This document shows positions 37,601-47,647 of a stretch of DNA of 64,000 bases, one piece after another. Source of the DNA: Odontesthes bonariensis (lineage: Eukaryota; Chordata; Actinopteri; Atheriniformes; Atherinopsidae); NCBI RefSeq assembly GCF_027942865.1, contig NC_134517.1:6405705-6469704 (forward strand), read 5' to 3'. The notes beneath the pieces were generated by a model. It was not told the DNA's origin. It was given only the letters and a program-made list of their open reading frames with translations, and searched no databases. The position numbers were made by a program, and so were the translations under genes. Positions within the stretch are counted from its first letter, which is position 1, and every line of letters starts with the position of its first letter.

Positions 37601-37704
37601 GCCTTTCCAGAGAGAGGAGTTGAGCCAAACGTATGTTTACACTGTAGAAACCGCTGTAATATCTTTACTTTAGTGTAGAACATGTTAATAACCTTGTGCT
37701 CCAC
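34666..37704 (-). CDS. osgepl1: Mitochondrial tRNA N6-threonylcarbamoyladenosine synthase (7 exons)
   Basis: Qri7/TsaD/Kae1-family enzyme that transfers the threonylcarbamoyl group to A37 of mitochondrial tRNAs. Exons in order: 37704-37478, 37394-37007, 36931-36727, 36638-36490, 35196-35066, 34948-34877, 34750-34666; phases agree and give 418 aa (human 414). Seen: a basic N-terminus as mitochondrial presequence, VLGIETSCDDTGAAVLDE, the metal-binding HMEAHALTIR, LLVSGGHSLLA, PGDTLDKVARRLSL, VLSGGVASNQYIRKAL and CTDNGVMIAWNG. All signature motifs of the ASKHA fold are intact. The first exon could also start at the ATG at 37683 (411 aa). Divergent from alkbh6. Confidence 0.95.
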
Positions 37705-38200
37705 CTTTTACTTGACAAGCTGTATTATATAAGGGTGACCTCATCTCAGTTCCCATTGAAAAAAATAAAGTCTACAAAAGATACTCAAATATAAGAATTA
37801 AAGTAGATATAAAAGAGGCGTCCGCAAGACGGAAAACATACTAACCACCTTATGTTAGCAAGGACTACGCACGTTTACATGATTTTCCTTCTTTCTCCAA
37901 CTTCCTCTGACTGTGTCACATTTAAATAATTCCGTCTACGGTCAATTTTGTTCACTTTAACCGCAGATAGATTGCTTAAATACTAAATAAATAGTTGGAC
38001 TAACAAATTTGTGCGATTCATGTCTAATGTATATCTTTATTTGATAAATAGTTGGAGAAGTCGTTTAAAAAATACTGCATGGGTTGATAAAAAAAAATTC
38101 AGTCCATTTTGTACGGACAGTGTAGTTTGTAACACAAACATGTTCGCGAGGAAACGAGCAGCTGGGTGTTTTGATTAAACGACGTTTTCATTGAACAAGT
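37705..38200. promoter_or_regulatory. Shared upstream region of osgepl1 and alkbh6
   Basis: About 0.5 kb separates the osgepl1 start from the probable non-coding first exon of alkbh6, so the two divergent genes likely share a promoter. GC-containing stretches near 37820 and 38145-38195 stand out from AT-rich sequence. No TATA box placement is convincing. Confidence 0.4.
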
Positions 38201-38214
38201 GGATGTCGAAAGAG
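38140..38214 (+). other. Candidate non-coding first exon of alkbh6
   Basis: The segment ends in a strong donor, AAGAG-gtaaat, at 38214/38215. The coding exon is preceded by tttcctaaag-gaggcATG, a usable acceptor about 15 nt before the alkbh6 start. The ATG in the candidate exon (about 38202) is out of frame with alkbh6 after splicing. Confidence 0.35.
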
Positions 38215-38857
38215 GTAAATCAGACTTCTTTGTTTACTGTCAGTTAGTGTATATATGTATTTTCAGATTTTGTAGGCATTGGTGCTGAATCGGTGTTTCT
38301 AGCACTTAAAAAAAAATTAAATTAGCATTTTCCGTGAGGTAAGCTGTGTTGCCTTCATGAGTAAAGAAATATACTTCTAAATACGCCATGACGTTCACCT
38401 GAATGTTTAACACAGATTGGTATTTTGATTTACATTTAAAAGGAACAAAACAGTGTTAATTTTGTAGGTATCTACGGACTTGCCACATATGATCATACCG
38501 TCCTTATGAGGCCTTGTCTGTAGTGTATTGAATTTGTTTGTGTAGAAGGTTTGATGAAAGCTAAAAAAAAAAAAAACAGGGAACAATGTGGAAAAAGGCA
38601 TGACTGTTGCGTTTGACTTAGGGTATTATATCAGCTGGTTATTCAGTTATGTACACATTTTAATGCATTTTTTTCACATTTTAGTATGATTTTAAGTAAG
38701 CATTGATAAACGTGGCTGTGGTACACTTTACTCCCTTCACTTAGCCACCACAATGGAAGTTAGCCAGCATAAGTGCATAATTGGTGTTAATATTTCCCCA
38801 CCCACTAATTCACATGGGTTTTAATAAGGATTTTATGTTAACTTTCCTAAAGGAGGC

Positions 38858-39562
38858 ATGGAGCACTCGACTTGTATTTTGGAGGAATTGAAGCAGTTTG
38901 TCATAATTGATGCCCCTCAAACAGTGTATTACATCCCAGATTTCATATCAGAAGATGAGGAGTCCTACCTTCTACAACAGGTTTATAAGTCTCCAAAAAC
39001 TAAATGGACCCAGCTTTCGGGCAGAAGGCTACAGAACTGGGGAGGATTACCACATCCCAAAGGCATGCTGGCAGAAAAGATCCCCGGCTGGCTTCAGACA
39101 TATTGTGAGAAAATATCCTGTCTCGGTGCATTCAGTGGGAAAATGGCCAATCATGTGTTGGTGAATGAGTATAAACAAGGAGAGGGGATAATGCCTCACG
39201 AGGATGGCCCGCTGTACCATCCTACTGTCACTACTATCAGCTTGGGCTCTCATACCCTGCTCGATTTCTACAGCCCTGTTAGCAGCTCAGAGGGAGAAGC
39301 GCCGCAGACGGAGGAGAATCGATACCTGTTCTCCTTGCTGGTGAAGCCACGTAGTCTTCTGATTCTGCAGGATGAAATGTACAAGCGTCTCCTTCATGGC
39401 ATTCAGGGGTGCACTCAGGACACGCTAACAGATAAAGTGGTGAACCTGTCTGCTAATGGAGCCCTGCCAGGGGAGACACTGACCCGAGGCACCAGAGTAT
39501 CGCTCACGATAAGATATGTGCCCAATGTTATGAAAACAAAGCTCTTGCTGGGAAGAAAATGA
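38858..39562 (+). CDS. alkbh6: AlkB homologue 6, Fe(II)/2-oxoglutarate dioxygenase, single coding exon
   Basis: 234 aa, close to human ALKBH6 in length (238) and colinear throughout: [79 protein letters not shown] and [13 protein letters not shown]. The iron ligands are visible as His114-x-Asp116 (PHEDG) and His180 (LLHG), with Arg213 and Arg219 in [10 protein letters not shown] placed to bind 2-oxoglutarate. The whole reading frame is uninterrupted by introns, whereas my recollection is that the human gene is split. A nucleic-acid demethylase role is inferred from the family; its substrate is not certain. Poly(A) signal candidate near 40023. Confidence 0.95.
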   Translation: MEHSTCILEELKQFVIIDAPQTVYYIPDFISEDEESYLLQQVYKSPKTKWTQLSGRRLQNWGGLPHPKGMLAEKIPGWLQTYCEKISCLGAFSGKMANHVLVNEYKQGEGIMPHEDGPLYHPTVTTISLGSHTLLDFYSPVSSSEGEAPQTEENRYLFSLLVKPRSLLILQDEMYKRLLHGIQGCTQDTLTDKVVNLSANGALPGETLTRGTRVSLTIRYVPNVMKTKLLLGRK

Positions 39563-40358
39563 GGACCGACGGGATCCGACAGATTTCTATGGATCAACAC
39601 TGGCAATTGACACTAAAACTTATGAATAGTAGTGATCAACTGACTGGTTTATGAATTTGTATTTCAGATGTTTTCATTGAATCACCTCCTGCTTTGAGTA
39701 TCTGTCTTGCCTGATGCCACTGTACATTTGGAACAAGTGGCTTTTCTGGTTATCAAATGCCATGTATTTTGTTTATGATACAAGATTCTTAAGTAGAGCC
39801 AAGTCAATATATAAGTAACTTTGGAAAGGTAATGAATGATAAACCTCATCGATTAATATGATTTAATTATTTACAGTATGTAATCAGTCAGTACGGTATA
39901 CCAGTATCTGTTTTTTTTTTTTTATGCATACAAATGTTTTCAGAATCATCCACAAATCATCTAGAATAGGTAGGATATTGGTTTATTGGATTGTTGTGCT
40001 GATCTAACAAATATCTGTGATAAATAAAAAAACAAGGTCCAGGGAAAACTAACTGAACTCAGTGATGTATTTTAAATGTCTTACTTTTTTTTTTTTTTAC
40101 TTTTCAGATGTTATGCCATATGAATGTTAGTCAAAATTCAAACGGTGCCAGTTAATTGATTATTTTTCCTACAAGAAGTTTACCTTAAGGTCGTATAAAG
40201 TTCACCAAAATACAGTGTTACCTTTTAAAGTTTAACTGTTTAGAAATGGAGAAGACTGGGAAATACTTAGTCTCTTGGCTAAAGGTTATGTTGATCTATG
40301 CCCAAAACAACTGTAAGGTTTTCTCATCATGTGCTCTGTCCTGCAAATGTGATGACAG
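39563..40358. other. alkbh6 3' UTR and adat3 upstream region
   Basis: AT-rich, with AATAAA at about 40023 probably ending alkbh6. Poly(T) runs at about 39910 and 40086. No gene or known repeat seen. The ATG at 40298 is in frame with adat3 but lies before a likely splice acceptor. Confidence 0.4.
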
Positions 40359-40369
40359 GAGGAAAAACA

Positions 40370-41419
40370 ATGGAGCCACAGATGAAACGCTGGAAAGGGT
40401 CGGTGTGCAACGCTGACTCCTGGGTTGCTTATCCTGTACTGTCAGATGAGCAGTCGCAAGATGTTGAGCTTGTAGAGGCCTTTGCTGCACCCATCATCGA
40501 CAGGAAGGCAACATCTCGACTTGTAAGGGAGCTGAATAGCCTCTACCCGTTGGATGGCCTTCAGCACATCAAGAGGGTCCGGGCTTGCAAGGGGAAGGGC
40601 AGCCTTCACCCTTTGGAAGTCCTCGTGTGCCTCGTCAGTGATGCATCGGACATGAAGGTGGTCAGCATCGACTCTCTGCTGCCCTCAGATGGAGATAAAT
40701 GGGAAGGATTAGGTGAGCCTTTCGTGGTCAACATTCCTGCACGTCCTCCCTTGACCCGACCACAGTTTGAAATTGCAAGCCAGTGTTGGCCCACATCCTT
40801 TCATGAGGACAAACGGGTGACAGTTGCTCTGAGAGGAAAGCTCTTCACCCCTCATCAAAAAGCCATGATGCACATGTACATGATGTCTGCTTTGACTGCG
40901 GCCAAAGCTGCAAAGGAGTCGGGGATGAAGGCGGTTGGGGCTGTAGTTGTTGACCCTGAGAATGAGAAGATCATAGCAGTTGGCCATGACTGTAGAGGGG
41001 ACCACCCCCTACATCACGCAGTCATGGTGTGCATTGACCTCGTGGCTCAGAGCCAGGGCGGCGGATTTGATCGTTTTGACAGTTACGCTGCTTGTTGTTG
41101 CACTTCGCCTAACTCAAATACATTCCAAAATGTGTCCGATTCAGGGATTGGCACTCAGCCTTACATATGCACTGGATATGATCTATATGTAACGAGAGAA
41201 CCTTGTGTCATGTGTGCCATGGCGCTGGTGCATTCCCGGATTGGTCGGGTTTTCTATGGGACCACCTCTGCTGATGGAGCATTAGGGACAAAGGTCAAAA
41301 TACACTCACAGAAAGATCTGAACCATCGCTTTGAGGTATACAGAGGGGTCTTGGATAAGCAGTGTGAGGATCTTAACAGTATGGATGACCAGATAAAAAA
41401 AACAAAGTTAAGGAAGTAG
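40370..41419 (+). CDS. adat3: tRNA adenosine-34 deaminase subunit ADAT3, single coding exon
   Basis: Partner of ADAT2 in the heterodimer that converts A34 to inosine in tRNA anticodons. 349 aa from the ATG at 40370; an upstream in-frame ATG at 40298 would add 24 residues, but the acceptor-like gatgacag at 40351-40358 and the human N-terminus (MEP) favour 40370. The N-terminal half matches ADAT3 (PVLSDEQSQDVELV, PARPPLTRPQFE, WPTSFHEDK). The C-terminal deaminase domain has VGAVVVDPENEKIIAVGHD, the pseudo-active motif His216-Ala-Val218 (Val replaces the catalytic Glu, the ADAT3 hallmark) and zinc ligands in PCVMC (Cys279, Cys282). Tail HRFEVYRGVLDKQCEDL. Poly(A) signals at 41472 and 41551. Confidence 0.95.
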   Translation: MEPQMKRWKGSVCNADSWVAYPVLSDEQSQDVELVEAFAAPIIDRKATSRLVRELNSLYPLDGLQHIKRVRACKGKGSLHPLEVLVCLVSDASDMKVVSIDSLLPSDGDKWEGLGEPFVVNIPARPPLTRPQFEIASQCWPTSFHEDKRVTVALRGKLFTPHQKAMMHMYMMSALTAAKAAKESGMKAVGAVVVDPENEKIIAVGHDCRGDHPLHHAVMVCIDLVAQSQGGGFDRFDSYAACCCTSPNSNTFQNVSDSGIGTQPYICTGYDLYVTREPCVMCAMALVHSRIGRVFYGTTSADGALGTKVKIHSQKDLNHRFEVYRGVLDKQCEDLNSMDDQIKKTKLRK

Positions 41420-42686
41420 AGAACAAATGCATGTTTCATTATTTCAGTCAAATTTGAGCTACCCAAAACCAAATAAAGGATTGAGGAAACCCTGGCATCA
41501 CAAGAAGACACAGAAGTATAAAAGCTTAGTTTTCATAAGGACTTATTTTGAATAAAGTTTTTAATACTGTGTGTTTGTGTATTTATGTGGAATGTGACCA
41601 TTAGTTAACTGGCATGGTGTATTCAGTTTAAATCCAGTCCATGCTGAACATTACAAATAAGTCTGCTGTGGGTTTTGTAAAACTTGTAATAATTTGTTAC
41701 TTTTCCTGATAAGCCTTGATATGAAAATGCTACATCAGGTTAAAGGTGGGAGTGTTCTTTTATTGAAGACATAAATTTAACAAATCAAATCTTTTGAGGC
41801 AATTTTTGGTCCTCTGATAATTCAGAGAATCCTCAAATTACTTAGATTTTATGAAAGATCCAGAAAAGTCCCATCACAGTCCAAAAAAAACTAGAGAATG
41901 GCTGGTAACATTTAATAATCAGCAATGAGATGGAGCAGCTGGAGGGCATAAACATTTTAATAGGATTAAGAACAAAAAATATCACTATTAGCTGTGGCTG
42001 GCCAAAGCAGGACTAGCTGCTTTGATTATAGCAGAAAGTCGTCTAAAGAGAGCAGCTACATGAGTTAGTTTACCACAAAAACAGTGTTGGCCTTCATCAG
42101 TAAACGCTTAACCTCACAACAATTTCTTATTTCTACACACATCCACAAAAAACTGTACAATGAAACAAGCCTGCTCTGTTTGAGTTACAAATGAGCAATA
42201 GTTCACATATCGAGGAAATCATGCACATAAAGAGTATGATTCTATTCTTCGCTCAGCTTAATGCTTTGACACCCATATTAAAAGGAGTACCAATAAACAA
42301 TGAGCCACAGGCTCCTACCTTTATAAAGTAAACATCATCGAAAAATACACTGGAACATCCTCGTGACTACAATACTTAGAAGTTGTGTCACCATGTCAGC
42401 AGAGGGCAAAGAAAGAAAAAAAACAAATTCAACAAAAAGCCTCACTAATACCTGGGCCCGCCCAGGTCTATGCAGGCCAAAAATACATAATTAAATATTC
42501 ACATAAGTTAGTTAATGCATATGGCATCCTGTCATCTACAAACTTAGATTTTTTTTTTCTTAACCCGATATATAGAAACAACAGTTGCTCTCACACAGAC
42601 TTGTATGACTTGGTACACAAATCAGTGGTACACACACTACACAGGAATTAGCTTCTACTGCTGAGAGGCACAGCGTTTACAATAAC
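41420..42686. other. adat3 and ormdl1 converging 3' regions
   Basis: AATAAA on the plus strand at 41472-41477 and 41551-41556 for adat3, and on the minus strand at 41759-41764 (plus TTTATT) for ormdl1. The ormdl1 3' UTR would then be about 0.9 kb. No other gene seen. Confidence 0.5.
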
Positions 42687-44864
42687 TTAATACTTGTTGA
42701 TGCCAAAAATTCTCACTCCATGCAGCTGTGGCAGTTTGGGGATGAGGACGCTCAACAGTGAGGCAGTGTTGATAACAAAGTGTGTTGTGTCGTATTTTGT
42801 GTAGAAACTTGCAAGGAAGTATCTGCAAAGAAACAACACAAAAAAAAAAACAAACAGGTCAACTGAAAAATATTCAAAGCAATTACTCCAAACTAAGAAA
42901 CTAACAAAACACAAAGTGTACTTTACATGATTCACTATTGAAACGTAAACTGCATTATTTCAGTTTTCATGACTGTGCCATAACATTTTATCCTGTAAGA
43001 TATGTATCAAGGTATTGACCAAATCCTCATACATACAGAATAATTGGGGAAATGGTGAAGAACTTTCTAGATGAGGTGAACTGCACGCCATAATCGAGCT
43101 GTTCCCAGTGAGTAAGAAGCCTGGCTTTTCCTTGGTCGGGGGTCTCAAATGGTGTACCTTTCACTGCATGCATAAAGACATACATTCCCTGTAAATTGGA
43201 AAAAAAAACACAGTCAAAAGCATGGTCATTTCAGATTGTGTACAAAAGAAACCTATATTGACAGACTCATTAAATTGACAAATATCATCGTTTTCTCCAT
43301 TATAAGATCTTAAAGCAATACTATGTAACATTTCTACCTTAAAATAACAGCTTGAAAAAATTTGTGTGGCTAGAATGAGTTTTAATATTACGATTGGCCT
43401 GTCTCCTATGCCCTTCGGGGGTCTGAGTTGGAAAAACTGCGCTATGTAACTTTGCTGGAGCGGCCCGGTGGCGGCCCGGGAGCTGAGCGGAAGTACTTTG
43501 ACTTGCTTTCTGGCACACCTACCGCAAAAACAAATAGACCCCTCTCACGCTCCCAGGTACATTTGATTACTCTTACCTTCTTGGTCGACATGGCTTGCAC
43601 CTTCTAACTCCTCACCGGTTCGTCAACAAACGTGAAAAGTGAAAGTGAAAGGGTGTTGTATTTACGACAGTGTAACCGTACATTACCTCCAAGCCTGTAG
43701 GGGGAGCTCCAGAGTGGGCTTTTTGAGAAGTTGCATTGTATCGCTTTAAAGTGGATATCAAAGCTGTTTGATTTTCAAGTTATTACCAATTGGAACATTT
43801 AGCTTTGACTAGCTAGCTAGACTAGCTTTGACTGGTATGGGTATGCTAAAGGCATGTAAATTATCCAGGTGTTGCACCAAAGTCTTTGTTTACTTAGCTC
43901 TTCACCTAAAATTTAAAGATCAAAAACCACCGACTCTGAGTTGATACATGACCTAAAAGAAGAAAATTGCTCCAATATGAGTGCTGCAGAGGTCCCTTGA
44001 TAAATACACATTCAAGAGCTAATTAAGAAAACTTGCACTGAAAGATGCATTACTATACTTATTACAAGTCAAACTGGCCATGTTGTAAATGACAAATGTT
44101 TAATCACACGCATCTGTCAAACCATGCAACTGTAAATGGAAATCCTGCATGACCGAGGACGAATGATATAACTAAAACAATGTCATAGAGCCAAGGCATA
44201 ATCAGCACACTGCTGTTGCATTGTGCTAGAAAACAATAGGCTATAGTTGACCATGGCTATTTCTGTTAATAGCCTTCCGTATTGGCTGTGATACACAATC
44301 CAAGTAAACCGCTTCGCACTAGTCAATGATGTCATGCACATTCAACTTCTTTTTTTTTTTTTTAAGTCAGCCATACAGCAAAGAAAGGTTAGTGTTCACA
44401 GACTTCACATATTGTTGAGAAATGTTATAAGTTCACACATTAGACTGTCAGACAAGGACAGCCTGCACAAATTAGAGCATATCTACAGGCCCACGCATGC
44501 ACCGTGTAGGCAGAGGATAACAGCCACCATGCTGTTTGGCTAAACATGCAGGCAGACTTCAGTTATCGTGCGACACTAGCAGCCAACTGTGGGATTCAAA
44601 ATGTTATCTAAAACAGCCCTGCATCTGAATAGCTTTTGTTTATTGGTTTGTCTTGTAGAACAGCACAGACAGTGCGAGAATCACACTTACAAAGTTGTGT
44701 ATGATGTTCGTTAGAGTCCACACCACAGGCACACTGAAGAATGGTATGCTCAAGAGCACGATGTGAAGAATACAAACTCCGAGTGCATAGGTCAGCCAGA
44801 TCCCTCGACTGTTCATCACTCGAGTGTTTGGGTTCACCTCACTGTGTGCCACACCCACATTCAT
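42687..44864 (-). CDS. ormdl1: ORMDL1, ER regulator of serine palmitoyltransferase (3 coding exons)
   Basis: Four-pass ER membrane protein that binds and restrains serine palmitoyltransferase, controlling sphingolipid synthesis. Coding exons 44864-44691, 43188-43037 and 42822-42687 join in phase to 153 aa, the same length as human ORMDL1. Seen: [20 protein letters not shown], membrane segments in [55 protein letters not shown] and [12 protein letters not shown], the conserved loop [20 protein letters not shown], and the C-terminal [10 protein letters not shown]. The second exon begins at 44870, six bases before the ATG. A non-coding first exon probably lies above 46122. Intron between 43189 and 44690 holds a MITE. 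Confidence 0.97.
43310..43749. mobile_element. TTAA-flanked MITE-like element in ormdl1 intron
   Basis: TTAA at 43310-43313 and 43746-43749 encloses 432 bp with inverted ends AGCAATACTATGTAAC (left) and AGCGATACAATGCAAC (right, reverse-complemented), 13 of 16 matching. Interior is GC-rich in the middle (gagcggcccggtggcggccc near 43458) and has no ORF of note. Confidence 0.72.
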
Positions 44865-46121
44865 TCTGCTCTGTGAACATAAAACAATATTCTGAAGAAA
44901 ACGTTTAATTTTTGTGTAATATTTACACTCCCCCACATCCCAAACCTAATCTTTATATGTTATCAGTAATGTCTGTCTATTCTAATGCACTGAATCTCGA
45001 GTTTAAAAACATAATTTTTGGCCACCACATTACCTATAGAGTTATAAAGTAAAAAGACACTTCAGAGCAGTTACAATGCCAAATAGACTAATTGTAAAAT
45101 GCTATACCTAAAATGTCTGCAATTATACCATTTATATGAACTGCAAAAGTGTAATAAATACACATTTCACATGTGGTATAGCTTTAATGTAATCATTTTA
45201 TTTCACTATAAAAATGCAGCTGAAGCACTTTTTTTTCTCTTCTCAGTCCAAATGTGATAAGAGAAAACACCTTGTCCAATTTCACTGAACTTTGACCTCT
45301 GGCACATTTTCAACTGCCAGAAAGGATTAAAGACAAAGACCAAGACCTTAAATTGCAGTCATTTATAGCAATTGTGGCTTAAATAACAATAATGAATAGT
45401 GCATGCCGACTTTTAAGCTGTAATTTTGTCTATGTTACCATATAAATCACATTATTTGGCAATGCATGAAATACTAAAATTCACAATATGAGTGAGGAGA
45501 AGACATCATTTCAGTCACATTTAACGTTTTATCCATGTTTCAGTCAAACGGAACCTGTCCTTGGGACAGAGGAGTGCCTAGTTATTCACTTTGCCACCGT
45601 TACATGTAAAATACTGCAGTTCAGTTGACACATGAACACACGAAGTTCAATTGTTAAGAAACCGATACAAATTATATCTAACAAGCTCGTGTACGCCATG
45701 GAAACAACTAGAAAAAAAATATGTAACACTTTAACAAACCACTCGCGTTTAAACGCTCAAGACACAGTCACTGGCTCCATCTATGTGCTGATTTATTTCG
45801 TGGCTATAGCAAACTGCACCACTGTTACACAAATAAAATAAAAAAAACCCAACATGAAATAAGTCTTATGGACATAAAGCCAACTCTCATAATATATCCT
45901 TAAACGCACCGCCCCCCCTCTTTAATAACTCTACTATTTAATAACTCTACTATTTACCGTGCCTTGGTAAATTTATCTTGTTTCCAGTACATAGCCTGAT
46001 CCAATCCACCACAACTCAAAAACAAGTTGGTTAGCGTCGTTACGTAAATAATTCACGTTAAGTAAATGTATTACTTTACAGTATAAAATCAAACGGACAT
46101 AAAACTATACATGGAACTTAC

Positions 46122-46250
46122 AGGTTGTAGCGAGCAGTGGAGGTAAATACACAAACAAACTACTATGGAGAGAATTGGTTTATCCTCCTGTTCTCAGCAT
46201 CAAGGTGCAGACAGCTGTGCTCGGTGCAGACTGACTCTAGCGGAAGTACT
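46122..46250 (-). other. Probable non-coding first exon of ormdl1
   Basis: A consensus donor gtaagt (complement of 46116-46121) follows sequence ending ...tacaacct on the minus strand. The upstream limit is only a guess. Vertebrate ormdl1 genes commonly have a non-coding first exon. Confidence 0.45.
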
Positions 46251-46618
46251 AGACGTGGATTCATGTTTTACCAAAGGGTATTATTACTTCAGTTTGACTT
46301 CTCAGGCTCTATAAAGCACCTAATAACTTATATAAAGCAGGTGGAAATTCTTAGGTTTGCACTTTATGCATTTAAAGTTGGAACTAAATAGAGTCTGACT
46401 GGGTTTGGATTTACAGTAACAACTGTGCTGAACATCAGGTTTCAATAAGTCCCGGTAAAATTTGACCTTTTAGTCTAAACTCGGGATAGAATTTCTCCAT
46501 ACATTACTTCCAACCCGCCCTTGAGTTATTTTTAACCAATCAACGTTTAATGGCAGGGGCGGGAATCTGGCCATTTCCGGCGCTTGGTTCGTGGTTGTTG
46601 TTGTGGAAGATTAAACAG
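46251..46618. promoter_or_regulatory. Bidirectional ormdl1/pms1 promoter and pms1 non-coding exon 1
   Basis: Short interval between divergent genes. Plus strand has a CCAAT box at 46536-46540, a GC box (ggcaggggcggg, near 46552) and an ETS-like ttccgg near 46575, followed by a likely non-coding exon ending AAACAG-gtacag at 46618. In mammals ORMDL1 and PMS1 are likewise divergent neighbours. Confidence 0.55.
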
Positions 46619-47647
46619 GTACAGCATGAAAGAGCGGTCGTGAAAGTCTATATAAATTTGCCTTGTTTAGCAGCTAACGAGTGATATACGTTTGTGATGT
46701 TGCTTCGTAAGTTAGACGATGAAAATAATTATTGTAAACCAACGAGCCCAAGAAGCTGCAGATGAATTAGCTGTCAGTGGTCAAATCAACATACTGTAAT
46801 AGCATACATATTTAGCTACTTCAGTAGAGTATTTAAGGTGACAACCTTTTAAAAAAAAAAAAAGAAGATATATTGGGTTTTTCTTATAGCAATGTCTCAA
46901 TGTCCAGGAACAAAATGGTAAGGGCACCTTTTTCATCCTGTTTAGTGTCGCGTGGTGGCCGAAGCTTATCCCAGCTGCCGATTGCAATTTAAAATGTGCA
47001 GTCAATCAATAACTTCCAAGAGATATTTTGTAAAGCTAGTTGGTTTTCAGCCTAGCTAAACAGTCATGCCAAGTGGAAACTCCCTGAAATTCGAGTAATT
47101 ATTTTTAAACAGCAATAAAGTAGTATTTTTCTACATAGTAATCCTTACAGTTCCGCTGTTAGTTCTTATTCTGCTGGTTTATTGTGATGGATTTCATCAG
47201 CAATAAACCATGGACTTCTTGGACCAGCAGAGAAGTCCATCTATGTACATAGCCTAATTTTAAAGTCTCATATCTGAAATCATACTTTTGGCTGGGTTTT
47301 AATTAAAGGAGAGTTGGTGTAGACACGTTACTGGGTTTGCTTTGTTTCTATTGCAGGATCAGTTCAACACTGAATATTATCAGAACATTACCCATTATAG
47401 CCAGGTTAGTTAGTTTGGTTGTTTTTATCTGATTGTGTGCGACAATATGTGGATATTTGAAAGAGTTTGCCCTCAATATCAGGGAGTTATTTACTCATTG
47501 AGTTCAGTGTGATTAGCCACTGATCTAAAACAAACAAAAAAAGGCATGTATGAAGGTCTGAGCCACATGATGTCAAGTTGATTTTCTTAGCAAGACTCAG
47601 AGGAACAACATTCAGACCAGATTTCTTTTCAGCAGATATCTGGAGTC
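46619..47647 (+). other. pms1 first intron and 5' UTR
   Basis: AT-rich intronic sequence. The coding exon begins at 47633 (acceptor cttttcag), 15 nt before the ATG. A second possible non-coding exon follows ttgcag at about 47356. No repeat recognised. Confidence 0.4.

Noticed and set aside
40298-40369. 24-residue N-terminal extension of adat3
   Set aside because: Open, but preceded by a probable splice acceptor at 40351-40358 and unlike known ADAT3 N-termini; the ATG at 40370 is preferred.
46940-46985. Stretch resembling the SINE core (tatcccagctg)
   Set aside because: Match is too short and lacks the neighbouring SINE blocks.
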